DNA of 64,000 nt from the NCBI RefSeq assembly GCF_030419005.1, contig NZ_CP106951.1:2852001-2916000 (forward strand), in the 5' to 3' direction. The position numbers and the translations under genes are program-made. Below the pieces are notes generated by a model. That model was given only the letters and a program-made list of their open reading frames with translations, ran no database searches and was not told the origin of the DNA. Position 1 is the stretch's first letter; each line of letters begins with the position of its first letter. Source of the stretch: Eleftheria terrae. Lineage in GTDB: Bacteria; Pseudomonadota; Gammaproteobacteria; Burkholderiales; Burkholderiaceae_C. This document shows, one piece after another, positions 26,790 to 37,246 of the stretch.

Positions 26790-27791
26790 TCAGAGGGCGG
26801 CCACGCTGCCAGCCGCGAACTCGGCCTCGGCAACATCGAAGGGGTTGGACAGCGGCGCGCCCAGGTCGGGCAGCTCGATCTCGAAGCGGTCGCCCGGCTG
26901 CAGGTGGATGCCGTCGGCGAAGCTCAATGTGGCGGTGCCGAAGAAATGCAGGTGCACGTCGCCGGGCCGGCGGTGCGGCGCGTACTTGAAGTGGTGGTAT
27001 TCGAGGTTGGCCAGGGAATGGCACATGTTGGCCTCGCCGGTCAGGAAGGGCCGCTCCCAGACCACCGCGTCGCCACGCAGGATGCGGCTGCGTCCTTCCA
27101 GGTGCTGCGGCAGCTCGCCGGTGCGCAGCTCCGGGCCGATGGCGCAGGGCCGCAGCTTGGAATGCGCCAGGTAGAGGTAGTTCTGGCGCTCAGTGACATG
27201 GTCCGAGAACTCGTTGCCGATGGCGTAGCCGAGCCGGTGCGGCCGGCCGTCCGGGCCGATCAGGTAGAGCCCGACCAGTTCCGGCTCCTCACCGCCATCC
27301 AGTGCGAAGGCAGGTGAGACCAGCGGTGCACCCGGCGCCACCACGATGCTGCCGTCGCCCTTGTAGAACCACTCCGGCTGCACGCCAGCCTGGCCTGGCT
27401 GCGGCCGCCCACCCTCGATGCCCCACTTGAAGACCCGCATGGAGTCCGACAGGGTGGCCTCGTCGTCGGCCACCTTCTGGTGCATGGCATCGCGGGCAGC
27501 GGCGCTGCCGAGGTGGGTCAGGCCGGTGCCGGTGACGTGGCAATGGGCCGGGTCCGGATGGGTCAGGGGCGGCAGCAGGCGGCGCCCGTGCAACAGGTCG
27601 GCATAGGACAGCCGGGCGGCTGCCAGTGTGCCGGTGGCTACCGACTCCAGCGACTCGCCGCGCTCGATGGCGGCCAGCGCCAGGGCATAGGTCGAGGTGT
27701 AGCCCTGCAGCGGGCGGACGGTGGCACCGTCCTTGTCGACGACCCCGACGGCGGCCTGGCCGGCGGCATCGAGAAACTGGATCAGTCGCAT
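26790..27791 (-). CDS. araD1: AraD1/GguC family protein (FAH superfamily)
   Basis: Cytoplasmic fumarylacetoacetate-hydrolase-superfamily protein of 333 residues in the GguC/AraD1 group. Recognisable blocks are CHVTGTGLTHLGSAAARDAM near residue 84, EPELVGLYLIGPDGRPHRLG near residue 168 with the acidic metal site, and NEFSDHVTERQNYLYLAHSK near residue 192. It is the first gene of the 11-gene sugar operon. No DHDPS-type AraD is present, so I infer that it performs the dehydration of 2-keto-3-deoxy-L-arabonate before the semialdehyde dehydrogenase. This is inference from context, not a motif-based proof. Confidence 0.82.
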   Translation of the reverse strand: MRLIQFLDAAGQAAVGVVDKDGATVRPLQGYTSTYALALAAIERGESLESVATGTLAAARLSYADLLHGRRLLPPLTHPDPAHCHVTGTGLTHLGSAAARDAMHQKVADDEATLSDSMRVFKWGIEGGRPQPGQAGVQPEWFYKGDGSIVVAPGAPLVSPAFALDGGEEPELVGLYLIGPDGRPHRLGYAIGNEFSDHVTERQNYLYLAHSKLRPCAIGPELRTGELPQHLEGRSRILRGDAVVWERPFLTGEANMCHSLANLEYHHFKYAPHRRPGDVHLHFFGTATLSFADGIHLQPGDRFEIELPDLGAPLSNPFDVAEAEFAAGSVAAL

Positions 27792-27897
27792 CGTGTCTCC
27801 ATCGAAGGCAGCGGCTGCGGCGGGCGCCGGCGGCTGCGAATTGTTTGTGTGCTATTGCGCGCTATCCGGGGCGGATGGTACGAAGACGACCGATAAC

Positions 27898-27943
27898 TTT
27901 CTAATAGATTTTCCAAGAACACCCATATACGATTTGACATATG
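27898..27943. promoter_or_regulatory. Candidate LysR operator in the araD1/lysR divergent gap
   Basis: The 149-base gap between divergent araD1 and the LysR gene is AT-rich only near the LysR end. It contains TTTCTAATA (27898-27906) and the partial palindrome CATATACGATTTGACATATG (27924-27943), which overlaps the LysR start codon. Both blocks recur, with small changes, in the gap between the sugar dehydrogenase and the dehydratase (29769-29816). That is the main reason to call this a shared operator. Confidence 0.5.
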
Positions 27944-28918
27944 ACAACCGCGAGCTACACCCACTGGTTCATCCGCGCCCGGCTCAAGACGCGCCAACTG
28001 CTGCTGCTGATGGCGCTGGAGGAGGAAGGCAACATCCACCGGGCGGCCCAGGTGCTGAACATGACGCAGCCCGCCGCCTCGAAGCTGCTCAAGGACCTGG
28101 AGGACATGCTGGGCGTGTCGCTCTTCGAGCGGCTGCCGCGCGGCATGCGGCCCACCTGGTATGGCGAGACCATGATCCGCCACGCCCGCATGGCGCTGGC
28201 CAGCCTGTCGCAGGCGCATGACGAAATCGAGGCCCTGAAGGCCGGCCGCTACGGCCAGGTGAGCGTGGGGGCCATCACGGCCCCCGGCATGACGCTGCTG
28301 CCACCCGCGGTCACGCTGGTGAAGCAGGAGCACCCGGACCTGCGGGTGTCATTGCAGATCGAGACCAGCGATGTGCTGATGGAGCGGCTGGCGCAGGGCA
28401 AGCTCGACATGGTGGTGGGCCGCCTGTTCGAGCGCCATGACAAGACCGACTTGCGCTACGAAGCGCTGGTGGAGGAACCGGTCTGCGCGGTGGCGCGGCC
28501 GGGCCACCCCTTGCAAGGCGTCGCCCGCCTGGGGCTGCGCGACATCGTCGGTGCCGGCTGGATCCTGCCGCCGGCCGGCAGCGTGCTGAGGCACCGCTTC
28601 GACCTGATGTTCCAGGAGGAAGGCCTGGAGGCGCCCGGCAACGTCATCGAGACGTCCGCCCTGCTTTTCATGACCCGCATGCTGCAACAGAGCGACCTGG
28701 TCGCGGTGGTGGCGACCGACGTCGCGCGCTACTACGCCGAACACGGCCTGGTGACCGTGCTGCCGATCGCCCTGCCGTGCAAGATGGACGCCTTCGGGCT
28801 GATCACCCGCACCGACCGGCTGCTGTCGCCAGCCGCCAAGGTCATGCTGCGCGCCCTCAAGAGCACCGCGCTGACCGTCTATGGCGTGCAGCTGAGCGAA
28901 GGACAGGAGCGGGCGTGA
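27941..28918 (+). CDS. LysR-type regulator of sugar catabolism (GbpR-like)
   Basis: LysR transcription factor of 325 residues with an N-terminal winged helix (about 15-75: LKTRQLLLLMALEEEGNIHRAAQVLNM...QPAASKLLKDLE, shown in parts) and a C-terminal periplasmic-binding-protein-like effector domain (about 95-310). The N-terminus resembles GbpR, the Agrobacterium regulator of galactose/arabinose uptake genes, which also sit beside gguC. It is divergent from the araD1 operon, the usual layout for autogenous LysR control. There is no Shine-Dalgarno sequence before the ATG, which lies inside a palindrome. Confidence 0.88.
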   Translation: MTTASYTHWFIRARLKTRQLLLLMALEEEGNIHRAAQVLNMTQPAASKLLKDLEDMLGVSLFERLPRGMRPTWYGETMIRHARMALASLSQAHDEIEALKAGRYGQVSVGAITAPGMTLLPPAVTLVKQEHPDLRVSLQIETSDVLMERLAQGKLDMVVGRLFERHDKTDLRYEALVEEPVCAVARPGHPLQGVARLGLRDIVGAGWILPPAGSVLRHRFDLMFQEEGLEAPGNVIETSALLFMTRMLQQSDLVAVVATDVARYYAEHGLVTVLPIALPCKMDAFGLITRTDRLLSPAAKVMLRALKSTALTVYGVQLSEGQERA

Positions 28919-28955
28919 GCCCGGCGCGCCGGGGCGCCGAGCCCGGCCCGGCCCA

Positions 28956-29741
28956 TCAGCTCCAGCCGGCGTCCACCTTGAACTCCTGTGCGGTGCACAT
29001 GCGCCCGTCGTCGGAGGCGAGGAACAGCACCATGCGCGCAATGTCTTCCGGCTGCAGCTTGTCGGGCAGGCACTGGTTGCGGGCCAGCTCCTGCTCGCCG
29101 GCCGCATCCAGCCACAGCTTGACCTGGCGCTGCGTCATCACCCAGCCGGGCGACACCGTGTTGATGCGGATGCGGTCCTGCCCCAGCGAAGCGGCCAGCC
29201 CGCGCGTCAATCCGTTCACCGACGACTTGGCGATGGCATAGCAGGGATAGGCCGCCGCCTTGGTCTGCCAGCCGGTCGAGCCGAGGTTGATCACCGAGCC
29301 GCCGCCCAGGCGCCGCATGCCGGGCACCACCGCCTGGATGGCGAAGAAGGCCGGCCGCTCGTTGATCGCCATGCGCTGGTCCCAGTACTCGGGCGTGACC
29401 GACTCCAGCGTGTGGCGGTCGTCGCTGGCCACGTTGTTGACCAGCACATGGAAGTCGCCGATGGCCATGGCGGCGTCGTTGATCGCCGCCTGCAGGGCCG
29501 CCACGTCGCGCACGTCGCACAGCCGCCACCACACCTTGTGGCCCGCTTCGGCGAGATGGTGAGCCAGGCTGCGGCTGGACGCCTCGTCGATGTCGATGAA
29601 GGCCACCCGCGCGCCCTGCTCGGCGAAGGCCAGCACCAGCGCAGCGCCGATGCCGGAGCCCCCTCCGGTGACGAACACTGCGCGGCCGCGCAGGCTGGGA
29701 AAGGATGCGTAGTCGGGGGCGGCAAGGGGGGCTCGGCTCAC
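28956..29741 (-). CDS. SDR-family L-arabinose / D-galactose 1-dehydrogenase
   Basis: Short-chain dehydrogenase of 261 residues proposed to oxidise L-arabinose (and D-galactose) to the lactone. Motifs are the cofactor loop TGGGSGIG (near residue 25), NNVA near residue 101, the active-site Ser in LGSTGW, and YAIAK (Tyr/Lys) near residue 167. I prefer the GTG at 29741 over the ATG at 29771: GAGGAG lies 7 bases before the GTG, while the ATG lacks any ribosome-binding site. It is convergent with the LysR gene and divergent from the dehydratase gene. Substrate is inferred from the cluster. Confidence 0.86.
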   Translation of the reverse strand: MSRAPLAAPDYASFPSLRGRAVFVTGGGSGIGAALVLAFAEQGARVAFIDIDEASSRSLAHHLAEAGHKVWWRLCDVRDVAALQAAINDAAMAIGDFHVLVNNVASDDRHTLESVTPEYWDQRMAINERPAFFAIQAVVPGMRRLGGGSVINLGSTGWQTKAAAYPCYAIAKSSVNGLTRGLAASLGQDRIRINTVSPGWVMTQRQVKLWLDAAGEQELARNQCLPDKLQPEDIARMVLFLASDDGRMCTAQEFKVDAGWS

Positions 29742-29768
29742 GGCGGGTCTCCTCAATGTTGTGAGTGT

Positions 29769-29816
29769 CATATCGATTTAGATATCGGTGTAGCGCTTCT
29801 TTTTATTTTTCTAATA
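29769..29816. promoter_or_regulatory. Candidate LysR operator between the dehydrogenase and dehydratase genes
   Basis: In the 134-base divergent gap, ATATC-GATTTA-GATAT (29770-29785) is a perfect inverted repeat, followed by TTTCTAATA at 29808-29816. CATAT(A)CGATTT and TTTCTAATA are both shared with the LysR/araD1 gap, suggesting that one regulator controls both divergent promoter regions. The AT-rich stretch 29795-29816 probably also holds a core promoter. Confidence 0.5.
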
Positions 29817-29875
29817 TCAATGTGCCTTGCTAGCATGCCTCGCGTCAAGACCTACAAAGGACGCAGAGGAGACGC

Positions 29876-31615
29876 ATGGACGACGACAACAACCCCGAGC
29901 AGAAGAAGCCCTTCCGGCGCAGCCATGCCTGGTTCGGCCGGCAGGATCGCGACGGTTTCGTGCACCGCAGCTGGATCAAGAACCAGGGCTACCCGCACGA
30001 CCTGCTCGACGGCCGGCCGGTGATCGGCATCTGCAACACCTGGAGCGAGCTGACGCCGTGCAACGGCCACTTCCGCGAGCTGGCCGAGTTCGTCAAGCGC
30101 GGCGTCTACGAGGCCGGCGGCTTCCCGCTGGAGTTCCCGGTGATGTCGCTGGGCGAGACGCAGCTGCGGCCCACGGCGATGCTGTTCCGCAACCTGGCGA
30201 GCATGGATGTCGAAGAGTCCATCCGCGGCAACCCGATCGACGGCGTGGTGTTGCTGATGGGCTGCGACAAGACCACCCCCTCGCTGCTGATGGGCGCGGC
30301 CAGCTGCGACCTGCCGACCATCGGCTTGTCGGGCGGGCCCATGCTGAACGGCAAGTTCCGCGGGCAGGACGTGGGCTCGGGCACCGGCGTGTGGAAGATG
30401 TCGGAGATGGTGCGCGCCGGCGAGATGACGATGGAGGAATTCACCGCCGCCGAGAGCTGCATGCACCGCTCCAAGGGCAGCTGCATGACGATGGGTACCG
30501 CCTCGACCATGGCCAGCATGGTCGAGGCGCTGGGCGTGTCGCTGCCGGAGAACGCCGCCATCCCGGCCCCCGACACCCGCCGCAACCGCCTGGCCCAGCT
30601 CACCGGGCGGCGCATTGTGGAGATGGTGAAGGAAGACCTGCGGCTGTCCAAGATCCTGACGCGCGAAGCCTTCGAGAACGCGATTCGCACCAACGCGGCG
30701 ATCGGCGGCTCGACCAATGCGGTGATCCACCTGCTGGCCATCGCCGGCCGCATCGGCGTGCCACTGACGCTGGCCGACTGGGACCGCCTGGGCGCCGAGG
30801 TGCCCTGCCTGGTGGACCTGCAGCCCTCGGGCCGATTCCTGATGGAGGACTTTTTCTATGCTGGCGGGCTGCCGGCCGTGATGCGCGAGATCCAGCACCT
30901 GCTGCATCCGGGCGCGCTCACCGCCAATGGCAAGACCCAGGGCGAGAACATCGCCAATGCGCCCTGCTGGAACCGGGAGGTCATCCGCCCGTTCAACGAG
31001 CCCTTCATGCCGGCCGCCGGCATCGCGGTGGTGCGCGGCAACCTCGCGCCCGACGGCGCGGTGATCAAGCCGTCAGCAGCCTCGCCCCACCTGCTGAAGC
31101 ACCGCGGCCGCGCGGTGGTGTTCGAAACCATCGAGGAATTCCACAAGCGCATCGACGATCCCGAGCTGGACGTGGACGAGACCTGCGTGCTGGTGCTGAA
31201 GAACTGCGGCCCGCGCGGCTACCCCGGCATGGCCGAGGTCGGCAACATGCCGCTGCCGCCCAAGGTGCTGAAGAAGGGCATCACCGACATGGTTCGCATC
31301 TCCGACGCCCGCATGAGCGGTACCGCCTACGGCACGGTGGTGTTGCACACCTCGCCCGAGGCAGCCGCCGGCGGCCCGCTGGCGCTGGTGCGTGAAGGCG
31401 ACATCATCGAGCTGGACGTGGCGGCCCGTCGCCTGCACCTCGAGGTGAGCGACGAGGAACTGGCTCGCCGCCGCGCCGACTGGCAGCCGCCGACACCGCC
31501 ATCACGCGGCTGGTACAAACTCTATGTGGACCATGTGCAACAGGCGCACCTGGGCGCCGACCTCGATTTCCTGGTCGGTTGCAGCGGCGCGGGCATTCCG
31601 CGTGACTCGCATTGA
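29876..31615 (+). CDS. araC: L-arabinonate dehydratase (IlvD/Edd family)
   Basis: Iron-sulfur dehydratase of 579 residues converting L-arabinonate to 2-keto-3-deoxy-L-arabonate; galactonate is a likely second substrate. Cluster-ligand cysteines are visible in GICNTWSELTPCNGH near residue 52, LLMGCDKTTPS near residue 126, and SKGSCMTMGTAS near residue 198. Length and the MGCDKTTPS motif fit the pentonate/hexonate branch rather than IlvD. GAGGAG precedes the ATG by 5 bases. The lactonase gene follows after 13 bases. The symbol follows the Azospirillum pathway and must not be confused with the AraC regulator. Confidence 0.9.
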   Translation: MDDDNNPEQKKPFRRSHAWFGRQDRDGFVHRSWIKNQGYPHDLLDGRPVIGICNTWSELTPCNGHFRELAEFVKRGVYEAGGFPLEFPVMSLGETQLRPTAMLFRNLASMDVEESIRGNPIDGVVLLMGCDKTTPSLLMGAASCDLPTIGLSGGPMLNGKFRGQDVGSGTGVWKMSEMVRAGEMTMEEFTAAESCMHRSKGSCMTMGTASTMASMVEALGVSLPENAAIPAPDTRRNRLAQLTGRRIVEMVKEDLRLSKILTREAFENAIRTNAAIGGSTNAVIHLLAIAGRIGVPLTLADWDRLGAEVPCLVDLQPSGRFLMEDFFYAGGLPAVMREIQHLLHPGALTANGKTQGENIANAPCWNREVIRPFNEPFMPAAGIAVVRGNLAPDGAVIKPSAASPHLLKHRGRAVVFETIEEFHKRIDDPELDVDETCVLVLKNCGPRGYPGMAEVGNMPLPPKVLKKGITDMVRISDARMSGTAYGTVVLHTSPEAAAGGPLALVREGDIIELDVAARRLHLEVSDEELARRRADWQPPTPPSRGWYKLYVDHVQQAHLGADLDFLVGCSGAGIPRDSH

Positions 31616-31628
31616 GGACAGGACAGGC

Positions 31629-32549
31629 ATGAGTGAACACAGCGCTGCGGCCCCGCGGCTGCTCGGACCGGTGAACGAAGTCTGGCGCGCCGGCGCCACC
31701 TTGGGCGAAGGCTGCTGCTGGTCGCCGTCGCGGCAGGCGCTCTACTGGGTGGACATCCTCGAGCAGCGGCTGATGCGCTACACGCCGGCCACCGGGCAGC
31801 GGGAACACTGGTCGCTGCCGGACACCGTCTCGGCGGTGGCCGAGCGCCGCGACGGCCCCGGCCTGATCGTCACGCTGCGACGTGGCTTCGCCTTCTTCGA
31901 TCCCGACGCCCCGGGCGGGCGGCTGCAACGGCTGCACGAGCCGGACGGCGAGCCGCCGGGCAACCGCTTCAACGACGGCAAGTGCGACGCCCAGGGCCAC
32001 TTCTGGGGCGCGACCATGGACTTCGACGCCTCGGCTCCCACCGGCGTGCTCTACCGCTTCGACAGCCAGCAGCGCTGCAGCAGGATGTTCGATGCCCGCT
32101 TTCCCGTCACCAACGGCCCCACCTGGTCGCCCGACGGCCGCACCCTGTACTTCAACGACACCGCGCGGCGCGACACCTATGCCTTCGACGTCGATCCCGT
32201 CAGCGGCACGCTGTCGGGCCAGCGCCACTGGAACCGCTTCAGCGAGCAGGAAGGCCATCCCGATGGCATGACGACCGACGCACAGGGCCGGCTGTGGATG
32301 GCGCACTGGGGCGGCAGTCGCGTGACCTGCCGCGACCCGCTCACCGCCCGGGAACTGGCGCGGGTCGAACTGCCGACCGCGCATATCACCAACGTCGCCT
32401 TCGGCGGGCCGACGCTGAGCACGCTCTTCATCACCAGCGCCCGCTTCGGCCTCAGCGATTCGCAACTGGCCGCCCAGGTGCAGGCCGGCTCGCTGTTCAG
32501 CGTCGAGACCGATGCCACCGGCCTGGCAGCCCACCGGTACGCCGGCTGA
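31629..32549 (+). CDS. araB: SMP-30 family L-arabinonolactonase
   Basis: Gluconolactonase/SMP-30 beta-propeller of 306 residues that hydrolyses the sugar lactone made by the dehydrogenase. Conserved pieces are LGEGCCWSPSRQALYWVDI (residues 22-40, metal Glu), NRFNDGKCDAQGHFWGATMD near residue 115, and HPDGMTTDAQGRLWMAHWGG near residue 212 (metal Asp). The ATG at 31629, with AGGACAGG upstream, is preferred to an in-frame start inside the dehydratase gene. The symbol follows the Azospirillum L-arabinose pathway and does not mean ribulokinase. Confidence 0.9.
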   Translation: MSEHSAAAPRLLGPVNEVWRAGATLGEGCCWSPSRQALYWVDILEQRLMRYTPATGQREHWSLPDTVSAVAERRDGPGLIVTLRRGFAFFDPDAPGGRLQRLHEPDGEPPGNRFNDGKCDAQGHFWGATMDFDASAPTGVLYRFDSQQRCSRMFDARFPVTNGPTWSPDGRTLYFNDTARRDTYAFDVDPVSGTLSGQRHWNRFSEQEGHPDGMTTDAQGRLWMAHWGGSRVTCRDPLTARELARVELPTAHITNVAFGGPTLSTLFITSARFGLSDSQLAAQVQAGSLFSVETDATGLAAHRYAG

Positions 32550-32561
32550 CGCCCGGCCGCC

Positions 32562-33356
32562 TCAACGCTTGGGCCGCGAGGAAGCGGGCGCCGCCGCGGC
32601 CGAGGCCGGCAGCGGGCGCAGCATCGATGCCACGGTGTTGCGCAGGTCCAGGGAACGCTCGTGCACCAGGCCCAGCTCGCGGCGCCACTGCTCCACCGGC
32701 CGGGCCCAGTCGTCCTCGAAGCGCTGGGCCAGCAGCGGCTGCGCGGCAAAGCCGAGCAGCCAGCCCTTGGCGATCTGGCTCAAGGTGCGCGGCAGCTCGG
32801 CGGGCCGGGCCAGCGTTCGCAGCAGGCCCAGCGCCAGCAGCGCAATGCTGAACGGGCGGCGCGTCTGCGCCGCCCAGAAGGCCTGCAGTCCCAGCGCACC
32901 GGCCACTTCATTGCCGGCAAAGCCGGTCAGCACATGGGCCACCTCGTGCAGTTGGCGCACCCGCCCGGCGAGGTAGTCGTCCTCGCCGGCCTGGGCGGCG
33001 TCAGGCTCCAGCGGCTCGCGCCAGCCGGCCTCCGACGCGGGCGACGCCAGCACCGCCACGGCCACTTCATGCCCGAGTGACCCGGGCGGCTGGCACAACA
33101 GCGCGCCCGGGGGACTGCTGCCGCCGGTGTAGCGCTGGCGGCACAACTCGGCCACGCGCGGGTCGGACAGCATGTACTGCACCGCGTCTCGGTGCGCCCG
33201 GCCGCTGCGCACGGCCCGCGAGAGCGCGGACAGGGCGGGGACCGAGAATGGCCGCCGCCAGCACTTGAACAACGCCACGGCCCACAGGCGGGCCCGGTTC
33301 AGGCGCGCCGACAATGGCAGCACGGCTGGGCGTGACAACGGGTGCGCGACTCGCAT
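32562..33356 (-). CDS. Coq4-like protein
   Basis: Protein of 264 residues whose central segment (about residues 145-175, RQLHEVAHVLTGF then QAFWAAQ) matches the COQ4 core, the ubiquinone-biosynthesis scaffold/C1-decarboxylase family. Canonical COQ4 has an HDxxH-x11-E metal site. Here the Asp is Glu (HEVAH) and the distal Glu position reads Gly, so metal binding may be altered. The ATG at 33356, preceded by GGGGGAAG, is preferred to the longer frame. It is convergent with the lactonase gene and not obviously part of the sugar island. Family call is moderate; function is not proven. Confidence 0.68.
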   Translation of the reverse strand: MRVAHPLSRPAVLPLSARLNRARLWAVALFKCWRRPFSVPALSALSRAVRSGRAHRDAVQYMLSDPRVAELCRQRYTGGSSPPGALLCQPPGSLGHEVAVAVLASPASEAGWREPLEPDAAQAGEDDYLAGRVRQLHEVAHVLTGFAGNEVAGALGLQAFWAAQTRRPFSIALLALGLLRTLARPAELPRTLSQIAKGWLLGFAAQPLLAQRFEDDWARPVEQWRRELGLVHERSLDLRNTVASMLRPLPASAAAAPASSRPKR

Positions 33357-33741
33357 CTGGCTTCCCCCTCGGCTTGGCGCCGGCGGCACGGAAGATGCCG
33401 CGCACGACGCGCCTGTGACGGGCAAGCGTAGTGGCCGGCAGGACGGGAAGAAACCTGTCAAGGTGAACAAGCGTGTGCGCCGCCGGGGGCCGCGCCCCCT
33501 TCCGCCCGCCATTTGCAGCATCGCCCGATGCTCCTCTCAGCCACCGACGAGAGGCCGACGTCGAGGTGGCAGCGGGTGACGCCAGCGACACCTTCGATGC
33601 CGCAGCGGCCATCGCGAGCAGCCGGGCGCGCAGGGCGCCGGACCGCCGCCGGAAGACCGTTGCGTACCGGCCCGCGGCAGGCCCGTCATGGCGGACGACC
33701 CCCGTGCCGCTCGCCTGCCGCCCACCTCGGCCTGCGGGTGG
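33357..33741. other. 385-base gap, no gene seen
   Basis: It lies between the Coq4-like gene and the hybrid-kinase gene, both on the minus strand, and must hold the Coq4-like promoter. Open frames here are G+C-rich noise with no family resemblance. I see no repeat, RNA motif or convincing terminator. Confidence 0.5.
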
Positions 33742-36486
<2,745 letters not shown>

Positions 36487-37246
36487 ACTGACAATCGGAG
36501 AAGAAGACCGCACGGATGAGCAGGTTGCGCTGCAGCTTACAGCCGTTGCCAGGCCCCGTGAAGCCGCGCGGCCATTGCCCGCTGCCCGCGGCCTGCGGGG
36601 CACCCGATCGCCGCGGCGCCGCAGCCCGTCGAAAACTCTGACAGGTGATGGAGCACAGGGCAAGCACGTATAACTCCCGCTCGGAATGCACCGTGCCCGA
36701 GCACACCCCGCCCGGCCTCCGGCATCGACACCGCCTGCCCCGCGACCCGCCGCGCCGGCCGGGGCTCCTGGCACCGGGAGTCGCATTGCATCGCATCGCA
36801 ACCGCTGTCGCCCCATCCCAGTCGCAAGCAAGTCCCATCGCTTCCGCCGCCTTCATGAACACGACACACCGGGCGCCGACGCTCAGCGCTTCCCGTGCCC
36901 GGCAGTGGCCCTGGCGCTCACTCAGGAGGAAACCGCCGATGGATCCGAGCTCCGCGCGCCCCGGCCTGGCCAGCTGGCCGGGCCGGCCCCACCAGGCTGT
37001 CGCCGTGCCGCCCGGCGGCACTGTCCGGTCCCTCTGTGCGCGTCACCGGCGCCGCCCGCCGGCAGCGGTGCCGCCTACCAGGGGCCGGCGCCTGCAACAG
37101 CACATCGCATGCCGGCTGGCTTCGGCATGGGTCGCGCCGCGGCTTGCACGGCCGATGCTGCCCGCGCCTGCCGGGCACCTGTGGCGGTGAAGACGCCGCC
37201 CGCCCGGGTCGATGGTCCTTCCCTGCTGGCGTCGCGAGGTCATCCA
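36487..37246. other. 760-base divergent gap between the kinase and the TonB receptor
   Basis: This unusually long non-coding stretch separates divergent genes. Several open frames cross it but their composition is random-like, and none starts with a ribosome-binding site or resembles a family. I looked for cobalamin-riboswitch landmarks before the TonB receptor and found none. It probably holds the two promoters only. Confidence 0.45.

Noticed and set aside
29876..31615. Dihydroxy-acid dehydratase IlvD of branched-chain amino acid synthesis
   Set aside because: The location in the sugar island, the adjoining lactonase and the MGCDKTTPS pattern fit the sugar-acid dehydratase branch better.
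36686..37246. N-terminal extension of the TonB receptor by 187 codons
   Set aside because: The extension is His/Pro/Arg-rich noise and would bury the signal peptide that begins at 37247.
36487..37246. Cobalamin or other riboswitch before the TonB receptor
   Set aside because: None of the conserved B12-box elements could be found, and no stable multi-stem arrangement was evident by eye.
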